From the NCBI GenBank assembly GCA_937124525.1, contig CAKZLA010000358.1, forward strand, positions 1 to 5,128: a stretch of DNA of 5,128 bases. Direction: 5' to 3'. Origin of the DNA: an uncultured Desulfobacterium sp. GTDB taxonomy: Bacteria > Desulfobacterota > Desulfobacteria > Desulfobacterales > Desulfobacteraceae. Under the pieces are notes generated by a model, which saw only the letters and a list, made by a program, of their open reading frames with translations, did not search any database and was not told where the DNA came from. Both the position numbers and the translations under genes were made by a program. Shown here one piece after another: positions 1 through 5,128 of the stretch. Within the stretch, counting starts at the first letter, position 1, and every line of letters starts with the position of its first letter.

Positions 1-1
1 C

Positions 2-574
2 CCAACATCCCGCCCTACATTTATTCGTGAGGCTGAAGCATTAGCACTGTTTGACGAAATAGAATTTTCGAATACCTATGAAGGAATCAGAGACAACTTG
101 ATGCTAGAGTTGTTTTATGCTGCGGGAATTAGGTTGAGCGAATTGGTCAATCTTCAATTAAGCGACATAGATATTTACAATTCAACAATTAAAGTGCTTG
201 GTAAAAGAAATAAAGAAAGAATTATCCCCATCAGCAATCTTTTAAAAACAAAAATAGAAGCGTATCTTATTGAAAGAGATAAATTAGAGGGAAAAGAAGA
301 GGGCTTGTTTTTAACAAAAGTTGGCAAAAAAATATATCCAAAACTTGTGTATAGGGTTGTAAAATATTACCTTCGCTTTGTTACAACAGCTAGCAAAGTA
401 AGCCCTCATGTGTTGCGGCACACTTTTGCAACACACATGTTAAACAATGGGGCTGATTTGAATGTGATAAAAGAAATTTTAGGGCATTCAAGCTTGTCGG
501 CCACCCAAATTTATACGCACAATACAATAAAAAAATTAAAAAACATTCATCAACAAGCCCATCCAAAGGCATAA
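2..574 (+). CDS. xerC: Tyrosine recombinase XerC/XerD family, C-terminal part (5' end outside window)
   Basis: This is a site-specific tyrosine recombinase of the XerC/XerD type, which resolves chromosome dimers at dif. The frame is open from the left edge, so the start and most of the N-terminal SAM-like DNA-binding domain lie outside; about 190 residues of the usual ~300 remain. All catalytic residues are visible: Arg in GIRLSEL (codon at 131), the beta-hairpin Lys in LGKRNKER (203), His and Arg of HVLRHTF (407 and 416), His in LGHSS (485) and the nucleophilic Tyr in QIYTH (512). The protein ends at TAA 572-574 after a normal short tail, so the 3' end is intact. It lies 14 bp upstream of an hpf start, the order commonly seen in Bacteroidota, which favours the xerC-like paralogue over a phage integrase. 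The choice between XerC and XerD is inferred from context. The DNA is AT-rich, unlike the genes after position 673. Confidence 0.9.
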   Translation, partial: PTSRPTFIREAEALALFDEIEFSNTYEGIRDNLMLELFYAAGIRLSELVNLQLSDIDIYNSTIKVLGKRNKERIIPISNLLKTKIEAYLIERDKLEGKEEGLFLTKVGKKIYPKLVYRVVKYYLRFVTTASKVSPHVLRHTFATHMLNNGADLNVIKEILGHSSLSATQIYTHNTIKKLKNIHQQAHPKA

Positions 575-588
575 TAAAAAAAGATAAT

Positions 589-759
589 ATGAAAGTAAAT
601 CTAAAAATAAGCTCAGTGCATTTTGATGCAGACAAAGGATTAATCGAATTTATACAAGAAAGAGTAGATAAGCCTAACACTCTTTCATGCTTCATTGTGG
701 TATACTGCGGTGCAATACCTTGGCCTGCCCACGGCAGTTATTTGGAAATATTTTTATGA
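589..759 (+). CDS. hpf: 5' fragment of ribosome hibernation promoting factor (HPF/RaiA), joined to foreign sequence
   Basis: The first 28 codons (589-672) read MKVNLKISSVHFDAD, then KGLIEFIQERVDK. This is the start of a short HPF/RaiA-type factor, which binds the 30S subunit and dimerises or silences ribosomes in stationary phase. Bacteroidota HPFs begin this way and continue with a Leu-Glu-Lys-Tyr-like stretch after the last Lys. Here the frame runs instead into PNTLSCFIVVYCG and stops at TGA 757-759, with no resemblance to HPF, so only about 28 of the usual ~100 residues are genuine. The start ATG is 14 bp after the xerC-like stop. No strong Shine-Dalgarno is visible, which is normal for Bacteroidota. 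The fragment cannot encode a working factor. The break coincides with the opening of another coding frame at 671-674, which supports an artificial join over natural decay. Confidence 0.75.
   Translation: MKVNLKISSVHFDADKGLIEFIQERVDKPNTLSCFIVVYCGAIPWPAHGSYLEIFL
671..675. other. Junction 1: segment A (Bacteroidota-like) to segment B
   Basis: HPF similarity ends at the Lys codon 670-672. From about 674 a different frame carries plausible coding sequence that ends just before the next gene. Base composition and gene style change at the same place. The position is estimated from protein similarity and is uncertain by several bases. Confidence 0.7.
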
Positions 760-790
760 AAATGAGCTGAATCAGCCATGGCAGCAATGA
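674..790 (+). CDS. 3' tail of an unrecognised gene upstream of the operon
   Basis: Frame 2 is open from 668 to TGA 788-790. It reads LTLFHASLWYTAVQYLGL, then PTAVIWKYFYENELNQPWQQ. The composition (aromatic, with a possible hydrophobic or amphipathic helix, then a charged end) looks like the real C-terminus of a protein. The stop lies 13 bp before the GTG of the large membrane protein, with the Shine-Dalgarno between them, as expected for the previous cistron of an operon. About 38 residues remain, with the rest lost at junction 1. I do not recognise the family and propose no function. The alternative is a chance open frame: 40 codons is short, so confidence is moderate. Confidence 0.4.
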   Translation, partial: LTLFHASLWYTAVQYLGLPTAVIWKYFYENELNQPWQQ

Positions 791-791
791 T

Positions 792-796
792 AGGAG
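792..796 (+). promoter_or_regulatory. Shine-Dalgarno fixing the GTG start at 804
   Basis: AGGAG sits 7 bases before GTG 804-806. This supports the GTG start for the large HlyD-type protein. The nearby ATG at 808 is in another frame and reads nothing useful. Confidence 0.7.
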
Positions 797-803
797 AGCG
801 ACG

Positions 804-3209
804 GTGAATGAAGGAAACCAAAAAGTTTCAGTCCCTGTTTTTTTACGTAAAAAATTAATGGCTTTTCGGATCGGAAAGGGAACGAAACAAAGTTATGTTA
901 TAAAAGATCAGTGGTTAAAACAAACAGTTGATTTTCAACCCTGGCAATTTTTCGTTTTGGAAGTATTGGCAGGGTGTGATACATTTTCAAAACTTGCATC
1001 TGTTTTCAAGGATCGCTTTGGACATGCCATAACAATTGAGGAAGTGGAACACTTATTCTCTTTTGTCGCTGAAAAAAAATTGTTTGACGCCTCGTGGGTT
1101 TCACATCCCATGCTGATGGCCTTCAATAAAAAGATGGAATTGCAGGCAGAGTCGGTTAAGGAGGATAGCGGTTCCTTAGGTAAGCCTGAATCAAGTCCTT
1201 CTGGGAAAATCAATGAAGAATCGTTGTCCTCCGGGGGTGCAAATGACATAAATCTTGACGAATTCCAACCCGCAAGGGGATGGAAACTGTTTAACCCCAC
1301 CTGGTTGATAAGGATTCTGAAGCCCTTGTTATCACCTTTAAAACACTCCATATATCTCCTGCCGATATTGTCCGTTTTTGCTTTTTTTATAGCCACCCGC
1401 CATTCTGCATTGATTTTAGAGGATGCACTGCGTTTGCATGACCGTATCTCCTTTGTTCAGCATGCCTTGTTCAGCATGATCACGGTCAATCTGGCCTCCA
1501 CCCTGGTAACGGGAATTGTTGCTTACACATACCGCGCAACCGTCAGTGGTTTTTGTATTGTATTTTTTTTGAAATTCATTCCCCGTTTTGCGGTTCGTCT
1601 AAGCCATTTGCAGCAGTTATCCCGTCGAGAGCAAATCTGGTTGCATGCATCGCCCCTGTTGCTGCGGATATGGTTGTTTAGCATTGGGATAGTGGTCTGG
1701 TTTAATATCAGAATTTCAGACAGTATGATGGTTACTATTTGGCTGGGGATTGCTGCTGTCAGTGCTATCTCTTTTTTGTTAACGATAAATCCATTAATAA
1801 AAAGCAATGGATATTATATGATATCCGCCTTTCTGGATGAACCGAAACTTCGAGAAAAATCCTATAAAGCATTAGTCGGTAAAATGCGTGGGACTGTTTT
1901 TCAAAAAGGAGACTCTAATTTATTTGTGGCCTATGGGTTGGCTTCAACGCTTTTCATGGTTGTAATATCTGCTGTCATTCTTTATGTTTTGGGCCGGTTT
2001 TTAAAAATATACATGGGGGGTGCCGGGATACTTTTGGTTGTGCTCGTAAGCCTCCTCCTTTTGGCACGCATGGTTTCAAAGTTTAAAAAAATTAATCAAC
2101 TTTATGAACGTTCCGAGCAATTTGAAAGTTGGCGAAATCGTACGCTTCCAGAAATAGAGGATAATGCGGAATCCAGGAGTTTGTTGAATCCCTTCATGAC
2201 ATACGTCTTACGTGCGCTTCTTTTGTTGTTTTTAATATTATTGTTTGTTCCATATAATTACGAGCCAGGTGGAAATTTTATAATATTACCCAGTAAGCGG
2301 CAGCAGATAACAACAGACTTACCCGGAATTATTGCTGAAATAAATTACGATGGCGGGGAGATGTTAAAAAAGGGAGATGTGATTGGCCGACTTCTCCATA
2401 AGGATTATCAGATTCAGCTGAAAATTTATACCGCAAAAATGCAGGAACAGCAATCACTGATCAATGAGCTTAAATCAAGGCCCAGGCAAGAGGAGGTTGA
2501 GCTTGCCAGGCGTGCATTAAAAGTTGAAAAAATAAGGGCTCAATTTAGCAAGTCAAAGTTGAGCCGGCTTGAAAAGCTTTACAGGGAAAACACAATTTCA
2601 TATGAAGACTTTGATGAAGCACAGCGGGAGTCTGAAGTTGATTTTAGTCAGGTGGATGAAAAGAATGCCTTCCTTGAATTGGCAAAGTTGGGGGCACCAT
2701 CTGACCAGATTTTGGCAGCAGAAGCCAAATTAAAAAGCTTGAAGGAGGAACGGGATTATTATCAGGAAAAAATTAATCAATCGGTTTTGTATATGCCATT
2801 TGACGGAAAGCTGGTAAGCTTGCATCTCAAGCAAAAAATTGGTAGTTATCTTGATAAAGGTGACTCTCTGGCCATTGTTGAAAATACAAGTCAAGTAATT
2901 GCTGAAATAGACGTACCTGAAACCGATATCTGTTATGTGGTTAAATTTGCAAAAATACAGGGCCGACCTCTTGCCTATCATGATAAGGGTTTTGTGGGCA
3001 CTGTGACGGATATTGATTCCACCGTCACTGAAAAAAAATTTGGTAAAGTAGTAAAAGTTATAACATTATTGGAAAATAAGGATGGACTATTAAAAACAGG
3101 TATGACGGGATACGCAAAAATCAGTAGTGAAAAATTTCCGGTTTGGAAACTTTTGTCACTGGCAGTTCTGAGATTTGTAAAAGTGGAAGTATGGTCATGG
3201 CTTCCATAA
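804..3209 (+). CDS. PqqD-like / degenerate M50 (site-2-protease-like) / HlyD membrane fusion protein
   Basis: An 801-residue inner-membrane protein with the layout of the peptide zinc-metalloprotease/HlyD family (COG1994 plus COG0845). Residues ~12-100 resemble a PqqD-like winged helix. Residues ~113-155 form a polar Ser/Gly/Glu linker. Residues ~182-425 form a multi-pass membrane block, with another membrane helix at ~465-484. Residues ~490-780 are HlyD-like: a half lipoyl/barrel-sandwich motif (LPGIIAEINYDGGEMLKKGD), a charged coiled-coil hairpin at ~540-660, the second half-motif (MPFDGKLVSLHLKQKIGSYL) and a beta-barrel. The end, FPVWKLLSLAVLRF then VEVWSWLP, is typical of the family. The signature NPLIKSNGYY (329-338) is present, but its usual Asp is Asn335. 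No HExxH occurs anywhere, and the expected site near residues 230-250 lacks zinc-ligand histidines. Inferred role: a non-proteolytic export or adaptor component working with an outer-membrane factor. First complete gene of the segment, 31 bp before the hydrolase gene. Confidence 0.85.
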   Translation: MNEGNQKVSVPVFLRKKLMAFRIGKGTKQSYVIKDQWLKQTVDFQPWQFFVLEVLAGCDTFSKLASVFKDRFGHAITIEEVEHLFSFVAEKKLFDASWVSHPMLMAFNKKMELQAESVKEDSGSLGKPESSPSGKINEESLSSGGANDINLDEFQPARGWKLFNPTWLIRILKPLLSPLKHSIYLLPILSVFAFFIATRHSALILEDALRLHDRISFVQHALFSMITVNLASTLVTGIVAYTYRATVSGFCIVFFLKFIPRFAVRLSHLQQLSRREQIWLHASPLLLRIWLFSIGIVVWFNIRISDSMMVTIWLGIAAVSAISFLLTINPLIKSNGYYMISAFLDEPKLREKSYKALVGKMRGTVFQKGDSNLFVAYGLASTLFMVVISAVILYVLGRFLKIYMGGAGILLVVLVSLLLLARMVSKFKKINQLYERSEQFESWRNRTLPEIEDNAESRSLLNPFMTYVLRALLLLFLILLFVPYNYEPGGNFIILPSKRQQITTDLPGIIAEINYDGGEMLKKGDVIGRLLHKDYQIQLKIYTAKMQEQQSLINELKSRPRQEEVELARRALKVEKIRAQFSKSKLSRLEKLYRENTISYEDFDEAQRESEVDFSQVDEKNAFLELAKLGAPSDQILAAEAKLKSLKEERDYYQEKINQSVLYMPFDGKLVSLHLKQKIGSYLDKGDSLAIVENTSQVIAEIDVPETDICYVVKFAKIQGRPLAYHDKGFVGTVTDIDSTVTEKKFGKVVKVITLLENKDGLLKTGMTGYAKISSEKFPVWKLLSLAVLRFVKVEVWSWLP
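1453..1478 (+). repeat. Two-copy 12-bp direct repeat inside the HlyD-type gene
   Basis: TTGTTCAGCATG occurs at 1453-1464 and again at 1467-1478, separated by two bases. The 14-bp period is not a multiple of three, so the copies are read in different frames (within FVQHA and LFSM). It may be a trace of a small slippage duplication or chance. Confidence 0.6.
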
Positions 3210-3229
3210 ATAAGAAAAATAAATGATTT

Positions 3230-3234
3230 AAGGA
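3230..3234 (+). promoter_or_regulatory. Shine-Dalgarno fixing the GTG start at 3241
   Basis: AAGGA lies 6 bases before GTG 3241-3243 in the 31-bp gap after the HlyD-type gene. It supports GTG as the start, which places the metal-binding Asp at residue 11, as usual for the family. Confidence 0.7.
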
Positions 3235-3240
3235 TCTTAA

Positions 3241-4062
3241 GTGAAAAACAATATCGTTTTTATCATCATGGATAGTTGCCGTTATGATTCATTTACATCT
3301 GCAGATACGCCCCACATTGATGACATTGGAAAAGTGGAAAAACGTTTTTCTTATGCGTCGTGGACCGCTCCCTCACATTATGCCTTTACCATGGGTATGA
3401 TGCCGCATTTAAGCCCTACCCATGTGTTTGCATCTGAAGTATATAAGGAAGAATTTGCCTTATGGACAAAGAGAACGGGTTGTGCCGACATTGCGTTCAA
3501 AGATTTTTTGCCGGAATTATCATTGCCCAAGGTACTTGGACTACTTGGATATCGGACGGTTGCCAGAGTATCTATGCCCGTTTTAAATCAATCTACTTTA
3601 ATAAGTAAGCACTTCGATGATTACAAGTTGATGGATAACCACAATGACTTTGCCGGAATGGTGGATGAAATAAACTTTCCCGTAGGCCATCCCCATTATT
3701 ATTTTCTTAATCTTGGGGAGACCCATTACCCCTATATGTTATCCGGTGAAGACCTTCCTCTTATATCCGGCGTTCATGGTGTCTTTAAAACATTGGCAGG
3801 AGAGAAAAAGGAAAATGTCGCCAAATCAGATGGTTTTTTCAATTTAGAGCTGATGAAACGACTTCAGCAGCAGCAGATAAAATGTGTTGAATATCTCGAC
3901 AGTCAAATTGGGATTTTGATGAAGAAAGCACCAAAGAATACGTGTTTTATAATCACCTCTGACCATGGAGAACTTTTTGGGGAAGATGGGTTTTTCGGGC
4001 ACGGGCCGGTTATGCATGAAAAATGTTTTGAAGTGCCCTATGTCGAAGGATACCTTAAGTAG
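3241..4062 (+). CDS. Sulfatase-like hydrolase/transferase, alkaline phosphatase superfamily
   Basis: A 273-residue soluble protein with no signal peptide or membrane segment. The superfamily landmarks occur in order: VFIIMDSCRYD with metal ligand Asp11; SWTAPSHYAF, where Thr42 takes the nucleophile position; LGETHYPY (His162); SDHGELFGEDG with metal ligands Asp241 and His242; GHGPVMHEKCFEVPYVEG with His254 and the usual Val-Pro. The Cys/Ser-x-Pro-x-Arg formylglycine signature of true sulfatases is absent. Thr-x-Pro-Ser-His is the form common in phosphoglycerol-transferase-like and uncharacterised members, so phosphohydrolase or phosphotransferase activity is at least as likely as sulfatase. 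It is short because it ends right after the last core motif. Only 21 bp follow before the next gene, so there is no room for a lost C-terminus. It lies between an exporter-type protein and a sulfotransferase, which suggests it edits or transfers a group on the same product. The substrate is unknown. Confidence 0.85.
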   Translation: MKNNIVFIIMDSCRYDSFTSADTPHIDDIGKVEKRFSYASWTAPSHYAFTMGMMPHLSPTHVFASEVYKEEFALWTKRTGCADIAFKDFLPELSLPKVLGLLGYRTVARVSMPVLNQSTLISKHFDDYKLMDNHNDFAGMVDEINFPVGHPHYYFLNLGETHYPYMLSGEDLPLISGVHGVFKTLAGEKKENVAKSDGFFNLELMKRLQQQQIKCVEYLDSQIGILMKKAPKNTCFIITSDHGELFGEDGFFGHGPVMHEKCFEVPYVEGYLK

Positions 4063-4083
4063 TTCCATGGAGTCTGAAACGAT

Positions 4084-4722
4084 ATGACCGCTCCTCTGTT
4101 TTTGTTGGCGCCGCCAAGATCTTATACCTCACTTGTCAACGCAATGGTGGGGCAGCATCCGCAAATGTTCGGCTTGCCTGAATTAAACCTATTTAATGTA
4201 AAGCAGCTCAAAGATCTCTGGCGTAGAGTGTCTGATGAAATTGGAGGGGACAGTAATCGTCGGCATGGATTGCTCAGGGCTGTTGCTGAGATCTATGGCG
4301 GTGAGCAGACATCTGCGACGATTGAGATGGCCTGTCACTGGGCAGCTACAAGGGAAAATCATAGCACCGGAAAGGTTTTCCAGGAGTTGATCACTAAAAT
4401 TGCTCCTCTGATTCCTGTGGAAAAGAGTCCTGCCTATACCATATCCATGCAGAGACTGATGCGTATTTACCACGCATTCCCGGATGCTCGTTTCATTCAT
4501 CTGATTCGTCATCCAATACCGCAATGTCTGTCCGTCATGAATCTTAACAAAGGCATTTTTGCCCTGTTTGTTAATGCCTTTGAATTTGAGAAGAATCGAG
4601 CCGTTGTTGAACCTCAAATTGCCTGGCATGATATAAATATCAATATTCTGAATTTCCTGGATGTGATTCCGGAAAATAATCAAATACAAGTCAAAAAAGA
4701 GGATTTTATGAAAGAGAAATAA
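4084..4722 (+). CDS. PAPS-dependent sulfotransferase, C-terminally truncated by a junction
   Basis: A cytoplasmic sulfotransferase that moves a sulfuryl group from PAPS to an acceptor hydroxyl or amine. The 5'-phosphosulfate loop is APPRSYTSLVNAM (residues 9-21). GQHPQMFGLPELNLF follows, a form seen in sulfotransferases of secondary-metabolite clusters. EKSP is at 113-116, and the 3'-phosphate site is ARFIHLIRHP (135-144), with Ser150 placed to bind the nucleotide. Family similarity continues to VKKEDFM (~209), matching the R-x-E-D-L-L stretch that normally precedes a further ~70-100 residues with the WLGL-type motif. Here the frame ends three codons later at TAA 4720-4722, and another protein family begins in another frame. 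The truncation is therefore a join, and the last three residues are probably not native. ATG 4084 has GGAG at 4069-4072, an 11-base spacing, which is rather long. No alternative start fits the N-terminal PAPS loop better. Operon with the hydrolase, 21 bp apart. Confidence 0.85.
   Translation: MTAPLFLLAPPRSYTSLVNAMVGQHPQMFGLPELNLFNVKQLKDLWRRVSDEIGGDSNRRHGLLRAVAEIYGGEQTSATIEMACHWAATRENHSTGKVFQELITKIAPLIPVEKSPAYTISMQRLMRIYHAFPDARFIHLIRHPIPQCLSVMNLNKGIFALFVNAFEFEKNRAVVEPQIAWHDININILNFLDVIPENNQIQVKKEDFMKEK
4548..4582. repeat. 10-bp perfect inverted repeat inside the sulfotransferase gene
   Basis: CAAAGGCATT (4548-4557) pairs perfectly with AATGCCTTTG (4573-4582) around a 15-base loop. It lies within codons for NKGIFALFVNAFE. 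It has no T-tract of the sort expected for an intrinsic terminator. It could form a hairpin in mRNA or be chance. Confidence 0.6.
4700..4710. other. Junction 2: segment B to YhcG-type fragment
   Basis: Sulfotransferase similarity (EDFM, codons 4699-4710) and YhcG-type similarity (FYEREIIN, from 4704) meet or overlap here in different frames. The shared bases around GATTTTATGA could be microhomology at a join. Confidence 0.65.
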
Positions 4723-4826
4723 TCAACTCATCTTGGTCGGTTCGAGAATTAAAGAGACAAATTGAGAGTTCGCTTTATGAGCGATTGTTACTTTCGAAAG
4801 GAGAAACAAGCAAAAAGGAACTTTGA
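4704..4826 (+). pseudogene. Internal fragment of a YhcG / DUF1016-type nuclease N-terminal domain
   Basis: Frame 3 reads FYEREIINSSWSVRELKRQ, then IESSLYERLLLSKGE, and TSKKEL before TGA 4824-4826. The pattern FYE-x-E-x-I-x-x-x-WSVREL-x-RQI-x-S-x-LYERL-x-LSK is diagnostic of the DUF1016 N-terminal domain of YhcG-like proteins. These carry a C-terminal PDDEXK nuclease domain and are often found near restriction-modification and defence genes. Only about 40 residues of a ~340-residue protein are here, with no start codon or catalytic domain. It is therefore a non-functional fragment, and nothing around it supports a defence island. The residues after LLLSKGE are less certain, because the true family sequence may end a few codons before the stop. 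Confidence 0.7.
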
Positions 4827-4846
4827 GAAGCGAGCGAGGTTCTGAA
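4824..4846. other. Junction 3: YhcG-type fragment to rplF
   Basis: After the TGA that closes the YhcG-type frame, about 20 bases resemble neither protein. Clear uL6 coding begins at 4846. Just before it, where the conserved Gly codon of the L6 N-terminus should be, the frame has TGA (4843-4845). Confidence 0.65.
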
Positions 4847-5128
4847 AATTACCGATCGAAATACCAAGCGGAGTTGAAGTTAAGTTTGCTGATGGAGTCC
4901 TAACTGTAAAAGGACCTAAAGGAGAACTTAAACAAGATATTCAACCATTGGTAAAACTTGAAATTGCTGATAATCAAATCACAGTAGTTCCTCAATCTGA
5001 AACTAAAGAAGCTAGAAGCTTCCACGGTTTATACAGAAGTCTTACTGCCAACATGGTAGAAGGTGTAACAAAAGGTTACCAAAAAAGACTAGAGATCAAC
5101 GGTGTTGGTTACAGAGCACAAATTCAAG
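4846..5128 (+). CDS. rplF: 50S ribosomal protein L6 (uL6), fragment lacking its start and its C-terminal half
   Basis: The frame encodes 94 residues of uL6, a large-subunit protein near the factor-binding site and sarcin-ricin loop. KLPIEIPSGVEVKFADG and LTVKGPKGELKQDI form the N-terminal L6 beta domain. ARSFHGLYRSLTANMVEGV follows, then the central hallmark GYQKRLEINGVGYRAQIQ, where the window ends. It corresponds to roughly residues 6-100 of a ~180-residue protein. The missing start should encode MSRIG immediately before KLPIEIP, but an in-frame TGA stands at 4843-4845. No Shine-Dalgarno or rpsH gene precedes it, although rplF normally follows rpsH in the spc ribosomal operon. The style (KLPIEIPSGV, Lys-rich, moderate AT) suggests Firmicutes or a related low-GC group, a weak inference. 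The left truncation is best explained by the join. Confidence 0.92.

Noticed and set aside
2..574. Mobile-element or integron integrase driving capture of the downstream genes
   Set aside because: The recombinase is of housekeeping Xer type with an hpf neighbour, and no attachment site or integron-type recombination site is seen at any join.
390..695. Minus-strand open frame spanning the end of xerC, hpf and junction 1
   Set aside because: It covers the catalytic region of the recombinase on the other strand and crosses a likely artificial join.
935..1396. Long open frame on the minus strand inside the HlyD-type gene
   Set aside because: It is a shadow of the well-supported plus-strand gene, has no recognisable motifs, and lacks independent support.
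3003..3028. 7-bp inverted repeat GTGACGG/CCGTCAC with a 12-base loop as a possible terminator or operator
   Set aside because: It lies inside the HlyD coding region, is short, and has no T-tract. Chance is sufficient.
4189..4689. 166-codon open frame on the minus strand opposite the sulfotransferase
   Set aside because: The plus strand carries clear PAPS-binding motifs over the same span, and the minus frame shows no family signature.
4704..4826. A defence island inferred from the YhcG-type fragment
   Set aside because: Only ~40 codons remain, without the nuclease domain, and no restriction or defence gene is nearby. The fragment appears to be brought in by chimerism.

Overview
The window reads as a mosaic of four unrelated coding segments and not as one continuous bacterial locus. 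The joins fall inside genes, change reading frame, and switch between gene sets expected from different phyla. The simplest explanation is a chimeric metagenomic or amplified-DNA contig. This conclusion comes from reading the sequence, not from read mapping.

Segment A (1 to about 672) is AT-rich. It holds the C-terminal two thirds of a XerC/XerD tyrosine recombinase, then the first 28 codons of a ribosome hibernation factor (hpf/raiA). A xerC-hpf pair followed by tRNA genes and tuf is a familiar arrangement in Bacteroidota, so that phylum is the likely source. Segment B (about 673 to 4705) is richer in G+C and holds a tight same-strand operon. In order it has the 3' tail of an unrecognised gene, an 801-residue PqqD-like/M50-like/HlyD membrane fusion protein, a short alkaline-phosphatase-superfamily (sulfatase-like) hydrolase, and a PAPS-type sulfotransferase that loses its C-terminus at the right join. 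Its style suggests a deltaproteobacterium or similar Gram-negative, but this is only an inference. Segment C (about 4704 to 4826) is an approximately 40-codon piece of a YhcG/DUF1016-type nuclease N-terminal domain. Segment D (about 4846 to the right edge) is the N-terminal half of ribosomal protein uL6 (rplF) without its start codon, in Firmicutes-like or related style.

The biological interest is in segment B. Its genes are spaced 13, 31 and 21 bp apart and two of the three start with GTG behind a good Shine-Dalgarno. Together they suggest a system that modifies a small molecule or peptide by sulfation or a phospho/sulfo-transfer and exports it across the envelope. The large protein keeps the architecture of the peptide zinc-metalloprotease/HlyD family but has no HExxH, and the aspartate of its NPLxKxDGYY signature is asparagine. 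It therefore looks like a non-catalytic pseudoprotease joined to a membrane-fusion (adaptor) domain. No RNA gene, CRISPR array, insertion sequence or convincing terminator was found.
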